A DNA stretch of 15,595 bases from Bacteroidales bacterium (lineage in GTDB: Bacteria > Bacteroidota > Bacteroidia > Bacteroidales > UBA932), in the NCBI GenBank assembly GCA_017548805.1, contig JAFYZE010000052.1, forward strand, positions 1-15,595, read 5' to 3'. The notes below the pieces were generated by a model. That model was not told where the DNA came from. It saw only the letters and a list, made by a program, of their open reading frames with translations, and searched no databases. The position numbers and the translations under genes were made by a program. Positions 6,595 through 13,569 of this stretch are shown here, piece after piece. Numbering within the stretch: the stretch's first letter is position 1; every line of letters starts with the position of its first letter.

Positions 6595-8982
6595 ATGAGG
6601 AAACTGATCAGCGTCATACTGCTGCTGGCTGCCATCGCAGCGCTGGCGCCCGCCCTATGGGGGCAGGCGCAGGGCCAGGGGCGGTCTGCGCGCAACGCAG
6701 CCGCAAAGTACACCATCAGCGGGCACGTAAAGGACGCGGAGACAGGCGAGGTGGTGATCGGCGCGGCGGTGTACCCTGCTGGCGACGTCAGGTCCGGCAA
6801 GCCCTCGAACGCCTACGGTTTCTACTCCATCGAACTGCCGGCGGGAGACTACAAGCTCATCTGTGAGTCCATCGGATATGTGACGGACACCCTGACAATC
6901 AGCCTCAAAGGCAACATCGTCAAGGACTTCGCGATGAAAGTGGACAGCTTCTCCATCCTGGAGGCCACCGTCACGGCGGTATCGAAACGGGAGAAGCTCC
7001 TCCGTCCGGAGACCAGCCTGGTGAACCTTTCTGGCGATTTCATCAAGAAAGTCCCGGTGCTCTTTGGCGAAACGGACATCATCAAGGTCATACAGATGAT
7101 GCCGGGCGTACAGGCTCCGAGCGAAGGCTCGACGGGCTTCAGCGTGCGCGGAGGCGGCGTTGACCAGAACCTCGTCCTGATGGACGAGGCCCCTGTCTAC
7201 AACGCCGGCCATTTCATGGGATTTTTCTCGGTATTCAACAACGATGCGATCAAGACAGGAGACCTGTACAAGGGGGACATCTCCTCCAAATATGGCGGCC
7301 GCCTGTCCTCGCTGCTCGACATCCATACCATAGACGGCAACATGCAGGAGTTCGGCGGCTCGCTCAGTGTAGGCCTCATCTCATCCAAGGTACTGCTTGA
7401 AGGTCCCATCGTCAAGGACAAGGCCAGCTTCATGGTAGCGGCGCGCCGCACTTACATCGACCTATTCTTCCCTCTCGCGAAGGCCCTGAAGGGCGACAGG
7501 ATGTTCTTCCATGACATCAACGCCAAGGCCAACTGGATCATCAACGACAACAACCGCCTGTACCTGAGCGTATTCAACGGCAAGGACGTCTTCGCCATGA
7601 AGAATTCAGAGGCGGCGGACCTCGACCTTGACATGGGCTTCGCCAACAACACGCAGTCCCTGCGCTGGAACCACATCTTCTCTCCCAAGCTGTTCTCCAA
7701 CTTCACTCTCCTGAACTCGCACTACGACTTCGACACGATACTGGAGTTCTCCGCGACGGACATCGACATGGGGTCCAGACTGAACAACCTGGGATTCAAA
7801 GCCGATTTCAACTGGTTCCTGAACGCTTCGAATACAATCAGTTTCGGACTTCAGGGCAACCGCTATGTCATCAGTCCCGCAGAGTTCAAGCCGAGGAGCG
7901 AGGGCATTTTCAGCGAGTATATCTATCCGCAGACGACTGCACTGGCCCCGGACTTTTATGTCCAGAACGAGCAGAAGATCGGCACGAAAGTGACGCTCCG
8001 CTACGGCCTGAGGCTCTCTAACTTCGCCACCGTGGGCGAGCGCACGCAGCGGTACTACAACGCTGCGCACGAGCTCGACCACACGGAGGATTTCGCCAAG
8101 GGCGAAACCGTCAAGGCGTGGCACGCTCTGGAGCCGCGCTTCTCCTCATCCTTCAGCCTGAGCCCTTCGATGTCGGTCAAGGCGGCCTGGAGCCGTAACG
8201 TACAGTACATCCAGCAAGCCATCTACAGCATCTCGGGCTCCCCTCTCGACATCTGGTTCTCGGCTTCGCCAAATATCAAACCGCAGGTCTCGGACCAGTA
8301 TACCTTTGGCATCTTCAAGAACTTTCTGGACGATGCCATCGAGACATCCGTGGAGCTGTTCTACAAGGACAACCGCAATACCATCGATTTCAAGGACCAT
8401 CCCAACGTCATTATGAACGAGGACCTGGAGGCGGAGATCCGTACCGGCACCTCGTTCGCGCGCGGCGCGGAATTCATGGTCAAGTACGAGAAGGGCAAGT
8501 TCGACGGCTGGGTCAGCTACACCCTCTCGCAGGCCCGGTACAAAATACCTGAGATTAACGGGGGCAAGCCTTATGACTCTCCCATGAACCACAAACACAG
8601 CGTCTCTGTCATCGGTACATACCGCTTCGGGAAGAGGCTGTCGACGTCGGCGGACTGGATATACTACAGCGGAGCGCCGACGACCTACCCTTCGGGTGTG
8701 ATGCAGGTCGGCGATGCGCGCGTCCCCCTCTACTCCGACCGCAACCAGGACCATTTCCCGGACTATCACAGGCTCGACCTCTCGCTGACGCTCCAGGGCA
8801 GGCGCGTGCCGACCGGAAAGCGCGGCCACGGCGAGTGGAATTTCTCTGTGTACAACGTGTATTCTCGCCACAACGCATGGGCTCTTGACTTCCATTACAA
8901 TGATGATACCGAGGAGATTACGGCCCGGAAAGTATATCTCTTCACCGCAATCCCCTCTATATCATATACACTGACCCTATGA
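6595..8982 (+). CDS. TonB-dependent receptor with carboxypeptidase-regulatory-like domain (DUF4249 partner type)
   Basis: Outer-membrane active transporter of 795 residues. The ATG at 6595 is chosen because it begins a clean signal peptide (MRKLISVILLL through LWGQ, cut near residue 22-24). The open frame back to 6511 adds 28 residues encoded by a terminator hairpin and promoter, which would bury the signal. Domains: carboxypeptidase-regulatory-like, about 38-117 (ISGHVKDAETGEVVIGAAV ... GFYSIELPAGDYKL); plug, about 130-245 (VIQMMPGVQAPSEGSTGFSVRGGG, VLMDEAPVYNAGHFMGFFSVFN, SKYGGRLSSLLDI); beta-barrel, about 250-795, ending YTLTL rather than in Phe. It is much smaller than the SusC-like receptor and lacks the SusC signatures. 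Its stop overlaps the start of the DUF4249-like gene (ATGA), and a GH29 fucosidase follows, so the three genes are probably co-transcribed. Substrate unproven; fucosylated glycan or its fragments is the contextual guess. Confidence 0.93.
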   Translation: MRKLISVILLLAAIAALAPALWGQAQGQGRSARNAAAKYTISGHVKDAETGEVVIGAAVYPAGDVRSGKPSNAYGFYSIELPAGDYKLICESIGYVTDTLTISLKGNIVKDFAMKVDSFSILEATVTAVSKREKLLRPETSLVNLSGDFIKKVPVLFGETDIIKVIQMMPGVQAPSEGSTGFSVRGGGVDQNLVLMDEAPVYNAGHFMGFFSVFNNDAIKTGDLYKGDISSKYGGRLSSLLDIHTIDGNMQEFGGSLSVGLISSKVLLEGPIVKDKASFMVAARRTYIDLFFPLAKALKGDRMFFHDINAKANWIINDNNRLYLSVFNGKDVFAMKNSEAADLDLDMGFANNTQSLRWNHIFSPKLFSNFTLLNSHYDFDTILEFSATDIDMGSRLNNLGFKADFNWFLNASNTISFGLQGNRYVISPAEFKPRSEGIFSEYIYPQTTALAPDFYVQNEQKIGTKVTLRYGLRLSNFATVGERTQRYYNAAHELDHTEDFAKGETVKAWHALEPRFSSSFSLSPSMSVKAAWSRNVQYIQQAIYSISGSPLDIWFSASPNIKPQVSDQYTFGIFKNFLDDAIETSVELFYKDNRNTIDFKDHPNVIMNEDLEAEIRTGTSFARGAEFMVKYEKGKFDGWVSYTLSQARYKIPEINGGKPYDSPMNHKHSVSVIGTYRFGKRLSTSADWIYYSGAPTTYPSGVMQVGDARVPLYSDRNQDHFPDYHRLDLSLTLQGRRVPTGKRGHGEWNFSVYNVYSRHNAWALDFHYNDDTEEITARKVYLFTAIPSISYTLTL

Positions 8983-9875
8983 GAAAGTTGCTCCTGATAC
9001 TTACGCTGCTCGCGACCGTTTCCTGCGTCGAGGACTTCGTCCCCGACATCAAGGAATCGGACGTGCGCCGTGTCGTGGTGGACGCAGTCCTGACCACGGA
9101 CACGACGGCACACTGCGTCCGCCTCAGCGCCTCGGCGCCCTACGGGACGCCTTCGGAGCGCATCCCGGTCATCTCCGGGGCCAGCGTCAGGCTCTCCGAC
9201 GGCAGCGAAACGATAACCCTGCAGGAGATGAAGGGCACCGGCTGCTACTACACCCCCGAGGACTATGTCGGCGAGGTTGGCAAGACCTACACCCTGACCA
9301 TTGACGGACGTGACGGGGACGAGGACTTCCATTTTGAGACGTCTGACACGATGCCTCCGGGAGGCGTGCGCGGTGACGATTTCGACTACTACAAGATGTC
9401 GGACTCACTGTGGTGTTTCGCCATCTGGGGCCAGGACCTGCCCGGCATCATCAGCCACTATGCCGCCGACCTCCGCGTGAACGGCGAGGCCCACGGATAC
9501 GGCAAATGGATCTCCATCGACGGCTACCAGATGTTCGACGGCAACTACCTCAACTGCGGCGAATACTTCTTCTATACGGCATTCGACATACTCGGGACCG
9601 GAGAGGAAACGCCTCCCCTGAAGGAAGGCGATGTGGTCGAACTGTACACTTATTCGTTGTCGGATTTCTTCTATGAATACATGACGGCGATGATGAGCGA
9701 AAGCATGGCGCACATGCCGCTGTTCTCTCCGCAGCCGGCGAATCTGCCGACCAACATAGAAGGCGGCGCAATAGGCGCCTTTGCGCTTGCGCACTGCACG
9801 AAGATGAGCCTGGTGATCGGCAATCCTGACCGCACACGCATGGAAATGCTCGCCGACCACGACATGCTCCCATAA
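8979..9875 (+). CDS. DUF4249-like outer-membrane lipoprotein, partner of the TonB receptor
   Basis: Lipoprotein of 298 residues: MRKLLLILTLLATVSC, with Cys16 as the lipidated residue, followed by Val-Glu-Asp. The N-terminal part matches the DUF4249 pattern as I know it: RRVVVDAVLTTD, a ser/ala-rich strand, VISGASVRLSDG, a GCYYTPEDYVGEVGKTYTLTI strand pair, then a change to a larger second domain after about residue 115. DUF4249 genes typically sit directly after a TonB-dependent receptor of this type and are thought to act like SusD, though this is not well proven. The start overlaps the receptor stop by four bases (ATGA), indicating translational coupling and near-equal synthesis. No enzyme motif is visible. 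The fucosidase gene follows after nine bases. Confidence 0.85.
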   Translation: MRKLLLILTLLATVSCVEDFVPDIKESDVRRVVVDAVLTTDTTAHCVRLSASAPYGTPSERIPVISGASVRLSDGSETITLQEMKGTGCYYTPEDYVGEVGKTYTLTIDGRDGDEDFHFETSDTMPPGGVRGDDFDYYKMSDSLWCFAIWGQDLPGIISHYAADLRVNGEAHGYGKWISIDGYQMFDGNYLNCGEYFFYTAFDILGTGEETPPLKEGDVVELYTYSLSDFFYEYMTAMMSESMAHMPLFSPQPANLPTNIEGGAIGAFALAHCTKMSLVIGNPDRTRMEMLADHDMLP

Positions 9876-9884
9876 TTCTAAGAC

Positions 9885-11354
9885 ATGAATTACCAGATGT
9901 TTATTAAAAGGATTGCCCTGACGCTCGCTGTGGTGGCCGCAGCCTGCTCCTGCGGAGGCGGCCACGCCCCCGAGGCGCTCGCGCCCGTCCCCTCCCCCTC
10001 CCAGATCTCCTGGCAGCAGGACGAGATCTGGGCATTCATCCATTTCGGGCCCAATACATTCTCGGACAGCGAATGGGGATACGGCGACGCAGATCCGGCC
10101 GTCTTCAACCCCTCTCGCCTCGACTGCGAGCAGTGGGTGCGGACCTTCGAGGCCGCCGGCATCAAGGGAGTCATCCTGACGGCGAAGCATCACGACGGCT
10201 TCTGCCTATGGCCGTCGGAGTTCACCGACTACTCGGTCGCCGCGTCGCCGTACAAGGACGGCAACGGCGACATCGTCGGCGAACTCGCACAGGCCTGCGG
10301 ACGCCACGGGCTTAAGTTCGGCATCTACCTCTCCCCTTGGGACCGCCACCAGGCATCCTACGGCACTGAGGATTATGTCCGCTACTACCAGGACCAGCTC
10401 CGGGAGTTGCTTTCCCGTTACGGAAAGATTTCGGAGGTCTGGCTGGACGGAGCGAACGGAGGCGATGGCTGGTACGGAGGGGCCTGCGAAACGCGCAACA
10501 TCGACCGCAGGACCTACTATGATTTCCCTAAGATCCATTCAATAGTCCATGAGCTTCAGCCTGAGGCGATTATCTTCTCCGACGGAGGCCCGGGATGCCG
10601 CTGGGTAGGCAACGAGCGCGGCATCGCATCCGAAACCAACTGGTCCTTCCTGAGGGACGGAGTTGTCTATCCGGGATACCCTTACGAGAATGAACTCGGC
10701 CCCGGACACGAGGACGGGAATGTATGGATTCCCGCCGAGTGTGACGTCTCCATCCGAAGGGGATGGTTCTACCATCCCGAGGAGGATGCCATGGTCAAGA
10801 CTCCGGATCAGCTCGCAGAGTTATACTACAAGAGTGTCGGAAGGAATGGCAAACTGCTGATCAATTTCCCGGTGGACAGGGAGGGCCTGATACATCCCAA
10901 AGACTCCGCGAACATCTGCGAAGCTTTCAGGATCATTTCTGAGCAACTGGGGGATGACATCCTGGCCGGGGCCCGCGCGAGCGCGAGCGAGTTCAGGGGC
11001 CGGCGCTTCTCCGCCGGCAAGGTCCTCGACGGGCGCCCCGACAGCTACTGGTCCCCGAAGGACGGTACGCTTACCGCCTCACTGGTATTCACTTTCAAAG
11101 GGAAAAAGATGGTCGACCGCATCCTTCTCCAGGAGCATATCGCCCTGGGACAGAGGGTGAAAGGCTTTCTCGTGGAGTATAATGACGGCGTCTCCTGGCA
11201 GCCGGCCAGTACATCAGAACAGCAGACAACAATAGGCTACAAGCGCATACTGCGCTTCGACCCCGTCGAAGCTACAGCCCTGCGCGTCACCATCACCGAC
11301 TCAAGGGGCTGCCCCTGCATCAGCTCGGTACGCGCCTATTTTGCGGAAAAGTAA
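9885..11354 (+). CDS. GH29 alpha-L-fucosidase lipoprotein with C-terminal discoidin-like domain
   Basis: Retaining exo-alpha-L-fucosidase that removes terminal L-fucose. 489 residues. The N-terminus has a lipoprotein-type signal with two possible lipobox cysteines (Cys21 in AAAC, Cys23 in CSC), so it is exported and membrane-anchored. The catalytic barrel covers about 40-355: FIHFGPNTF (His53), AKHHDGFCLWPS (His102, His103), GIYLSPWDRH, and EVWLDGANG with Asp188 as the probable nucleophile. Glu244 in RWVGNERG and Glu285 in PAECD are candidates for the acid/base; I cannot decide between them by eye. SVGRNGKLLINFP closes the barrel. Residues about 360-488 form an F5/8-type (discoidin, CBM32-like) domain. 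The motifs resemble subfamily GH29-B, which prefers alpha-1,3/1,4 fucose as in Lewis epitopes (moderate confidence). Last gene of the receptor operon. An in-frame ATG at 9897 is an alternative start. Confidence 0.93.
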   Translation: MNYQMFIKRIALTLAVVAAACSCGGGHAPEALAPVPSPSQISWQQDEIWAFIHFGPNTFSDSEWGYGDADPAVFNPSRLDCEQWVRTFEAAGIKGVILTAKHHDGFCLWPSEFTDYSVAASPYKDGNGDIVGELAQACGRHGLKFGIYLSPWDRHQASYGTEDYVRYYQDQLRELLSRYGKISEVWLDGANGGDGWYGGACETRNIDRRTYYDFPKIHSIVHELQPEAIIFSDGGPGCRWVGNERGIASETNWSFLRDGVVYPGYPYENELGPGHEDGNVWIPAECDVSIRRGWFYHPEEDAMVKTPDQLAELYYKSVGRNGKLLINFPVDREGLIHPKDSANICEAFRIISEQLGDDILAGARASASEFRGRRFSAGKVLDGRPDSYWSPKDGTLTASLVFTFKGKKMVDRILLQEHIALGQRVKGFLVEYNDGVSWQPASTSEQQTTIGYKRILRFDPVEATALRVTITDSRGCPCISSVRAYFAEK

Positions 11355-11355
11355 C

Positions 11356-11790
11356 TCAGATATCTTCTTCCTCGTCGTCGGAATCCTCCTCGAAGGGTGC
11401 TGAGGAGAAGTCGATGCCGTCCCAGATGGCATCCATCTCGCGGCGGTCCTTCTTGGTGGGGCGGCCCGCACCGCGGTCACGGCGCACGAAGAAAGTCTCG
11501 TGCGGGGCGCGGAGCTTGTCCAGCTCGCTCTGCGGAGTCTGATTCTCCGCGAACTCAGGAACCTTCTGTGCCCCCATGCGCTGTTCGGCTATCTGAAGGA
11601 CCTTGAAGGTGTAGAGGGCGACGCCCTTCCTGACTGAGATGGTGTCGCCGACCTTGACTGCCTTTGAAGGCTTGGCAGGAGTGCCGTTGATCTGCACCTT
11701 GTTGCCGTTGCAGGCCTCGGTGGCGTCGCTGCGGGTCTTGTACAGGCGGATGGCCCATACATACTTGTCAATCCTTACTGAATCTGCCAT
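11356..11790 (-). CDS. S4-domain RNA-binding protein, Hsp15 (HslR)-like
   Basis: Small cytoplasmic RNA-binding protein of 144 residues. E. coli Hsp15, its likely counterpart, binds stalled 50S subunits carrying nascent chains and helps recycle them. The S4 domain is clear: VRIDKYVWAIRLYKTRSDA, then GNKVQINGTPAKPSKAVKVGDTISV (about 5-54), followed by LQIAEQRMGA. The family's basic C-terminal patch is present (GRPTKKDRREM, about 109-119). It is followed by an unusual extension ending in an acidic run (EEDSDDEEED). The ATG at 11788-11790 is preferred: upstream in-frame codons lie inside the previous gene's coding sequence and give no S4-like residues. The gene overlaps the 3' end of the isomerase-like gene by 23 bases and is presumably co-transcribed and translationally coupled. 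Its stop lies one base from the fucosidase stop on the other strand. Confidence 0.9.
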   Translation of the reverse strand: MADSVRIDKYVWAIRLYKTRSDATEACNGNKVQINGTPAKPSKAVKVGDTISVRKGVALYTFKVLQIAEQRMGAQKVPEFAENQTPQSELDKLRAPHETFFVRRDRGAGRPTKKDRREMDAIWDGIDFSSAPFEEDSDDEEEDI

Positions 11791-12895
11791 AAACGCTGTT
11801 GAATTTGTATTCCTCGCCTTCGCCCGGGAGTTCGGGTTCGGCGTTGGGGTCGATATATTCGTCAGCCTCTTCCTCACGCTCCACCAGAACCTCGACCAAT
11901 ACCGTGCCACTCCTGCGCGGTACGAGGTAGAAATCGTCGATTTCTGCGGGGATCAGCACGGTCTCTCCTGTCTTCATGACCGTCGACTCCATTCCTCCCG
12001 CAGCCGGAACCTGTATGGACGCTTCACCCGCAGCGCAGAAATACACCGCAAAACCGCCGTTCTCGCCGGCCATGATGTGCAGCGCATCCTTGAGGTCCAT
12101 CCTGGTGACGGTGAATTCATTGCTGGCAGCGAGCTTCCCTTCTGGAACGGCCTCAGGCACATATGCCTTGTAATCGATGAAGTCCAGGGCCTCGACAAGG
12201 CCGAGGGCCCCGTCGAACTCCTCCTCAGGGACTTCATCGCCCCAGCCGTACAGGCAGAAGTCTAGGGGCGAAGCCTCGCTTACCTCGAGCAGGATGACGC
12301 CGGAGGCGGAACAGACGGTGCCGGGGCGGATGATGAAGCTGTCGCCGGGATTCGGCTCCACCGTATTGAGAAGATCCCCGACGCTGCCGTCAAGGCAGCT
12401 GCGGTAAAGTTCGTCCGCATCAGTGTCACGGCGGAATCCGATGTTGACGCTCGCTCCCGGACGCGTGTCCAGCACGTACCACATCTTGGCCTTTCCTAGG
12501 AAATCGTAACGCTGTCCGGCGGTCTCGTCATTGGGATGTACCATGAGAGGAATATGACCTTCGGCATCTATGAGCTTGACGCTCAGCGGGAACTGCCTGC
12601 CGTAATAGGAGAATACCCTCTCTCCTACGATGCGGTCCAGGTACATGTCCATGACTTCGCTGAGACTGTTGCCCGCGAGCCATCCGTCCAGGATCTCCGA
12701 GTCGCGGTAGCCCAGGTCGGCTATCTCATGGCTTTCGGCCACCTTCGATCCTTTCTCCATCCTTCTGGTCCGTCCCTGCGCATCGCTGGTCACGAATGAC
12801 TTGCCGTATCTCTTGCCGAGCTCAAAACCTCCCCAGGCGAAATCCTCGCCGATGGGCATGAACTTGAGCGGATATAGTTTCCTGGGTTCTTCCAT
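11768..12895 (-). CDS. Divergent type I phosphomannose-isomerase-like cupin protein
   Basis: 375 residues with the overall plan of type I mannose-6-phosphate isomerase, which interconverts mannose-6-phosphate and fructose-6-phosphate using one zinc: PLKFMPIGEDFAWGG (9-23), ESHEIADLG (54-62), FPLSVKLIDAEGHIPLMVHPNDETA (102-126), GKAKMWYVLDTRPGASVNIGF (134-154), GDSFIIRPGTVCSASGVILLEV (184-205). The usual zinc ligands sit in QVHP, GKTEMWY and GTxHA. Here those sites read Met118/His120, Lys137 and Cys195, so only the His of HP is kept. Zinc-dependent isomerase activity is therefore doubtful; it may be an inactive paralogue, a sugar-binding or regulatory protein, or an enzyme with other chemistry. 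A second cupin-like half (about 255-340) and an acidic tail (340-363) follow. The promoter is overlapped by that of the divergent DJ-1 gene. The S4-protein gene overlaps its 3' end. Confidence 0.85.
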   Translation of the reverse strand: MEEPRKLYPLKFMPIGEDFAWGGFELGKRYGKSFVTSDAQGRTRRMEKGSKVAESHEIADLGYRDSEILDGWLAGNSLSEVMDMYLDRIVGERVFSYYGRQFPLSVKLIDAEGHIPLMVHPNDETAGQRYDFLGKAKMWYVLDTRPGASVNIGFRRDTDADELYRSCLDGSVGDLLNTVEPNPGDSFIIRPGTVCSASGVILLEVSEASPLDFCLYGWGDEVPEEEFDGALGLVEALDFIDYKAYVPEAVPEGKLAASNEFTVTRMDLKDALHIMAGENGGFAVYFCAAGEASIQVPAAGGMESTVMKTGETVLIPAEIDDFYLVPRRSGTVLVEVLVEREEEADEYIDPNAEPELPGEGEEYKFNSVYGRFSKD

Positions 12896-12910
12896 ATTCT
12901 GCGTTTATTT

Positions 12911-12942
12911 CTTTACAAAGTAAACAAAAAATCGTAACTTGG
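12911..12942 (+). promoter_or_regulatory. Promoter of the DJ-1/PfpI gene
   Basis: CTTT at 12911-12914 is a -33-like element; 20 bases later comes TAACTTGG (12935-12942), one mismatch from TAnnTTTG. The expected start near 12947 gives a leader of about 23 bases. It covers almost the same bases as the divergent minus-strand promoter. Confidence 0.45.
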
Positions 12943-12946
12943 TCAA
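12916..12946 (-). promoter_or_regulatory. Promoter of the isomerase-like/S4 protein operon
   Basis: On the minus strand, the -33-like TTG (plus-strand 12944-12946) is followed after 20 bases by TTACTTTG (12916-12923), one mismatch from TAnnTTTG. The expected start near 12910 gives a leader of about 15 bases before the ATG at 12895. Confidence 0.55.
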
Positions 12947-12969
12947 GAATACCAATTGAAGCATCTACG

Positions 12970-13569
12970 ATGAAAGGAGTGTTTATTTTCCTGGCGGAAG
13001 GCTTCGAGGATGTCGAGGCCCTCGCCACCGCCGACGTGCTCCGCAGGGGCGGAGTTCCGGTCGAACTTGTCTCACTCACGGACGAGCCGTTCGTCGTGTC
13101 CTCGCACCGTGTGGCAGTGGGCGTAGACCAGACCTTTGACTTTTTCGCATTGAATATAGACCGGGGCGGTACTGACGAGAAGGATGTAATGATCTTCCCG
13201 GGAGGAATGCCCGGCACCCGGAACCTCGCCTCATGCGACATGCTGATGGACATGATGCAGGAGCACTATGACGACGGCGGCACCGTGGCAGCCATCTGCG
13301 CGGCTCCCGGCCTCGTCCTTGGCCAGCTCGACGGCATCGAGGGCAAACGCGTGACCTGCTTCGACGGCTTCGAGAGCTGCCTGCAGGAGGCTGGGGCGGC
13401 GTTCGAACCGCGGCCGGCCATCACCGACGGCCGCGTCATCACCGGCCGCAGCGCCGGCCACGCCATCGCCTTCGGCCTGGAAATCCTGAAAAAGATCAAG
13501 GGTGAGGAGAAGGCGGCGGAAGTCCGCCATGCCCTGATGCTCGAGACGCTTACTGCTTCTTGCGAATGA
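12970..13569 (+). CDS. DJ-1/PfpI (ThiJ, YajL-like) family protein
   Basis: Cytoplasmic protein of 199 residues with the DJ-1 flavodoxin-like fold. This family has been linked to oxidative-stress protection, chaperone activity and glyoxalase or deglycase activity; which applies here cannot be read from sequence. Motifs: FLAEGFEDVEALATADVLRRGG, with Glu16 matching DJ-1 Glu18; DVMIFPGGMPGTRNL (72-86); VAAICAAPGLVL, with Cys110 as the nucleophilic-elbow cysteine; and GRSAGHAIAFGLEIL (159-173). Length is typical of YajL/DJ-1 and the ATG at 12970 begins the first strand directly. It is divergent from the isomerase-like gene across a 74-base gap. Its 3' end overlaps that of alr by 20 bases, tail to tail, without a terminator. 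Likely a single-gene unit. Confidence 0.93.
   Translation: MKGVFIFLAEGFEDVEALATADVLRRGGVPVELVSLTDEPFVVSSHRVAVGVDQTFDFFALNIDRGGTDEKDVMIFPGGMPGTRNLASCDMLMDMMQEHYDDGGTVAAICAAPGLVLGQLDGIEGKRVTCFDGFESCLQEAGAAFEPRPAITDGRVITGRSAGHAIAFGLEILKKIKGEEKAAEVRHALMLETLTASCE

Noticed and set aside
11791..11910. A 40-codon upstream extension of the S4 protein
   Set aside because: It lies wholly inside the isomerase-like gene and shows no S4-family residues; ATG at 11790 gives the expected Hsp15 start.
13515..13528. Inverted repeat GGCGGA, AG, TCCGCC near the end of the DJ-1 gene as a terminator
   Set aside because: The loop is only two bases, there is no T-run, and it lies inside coding sequence.
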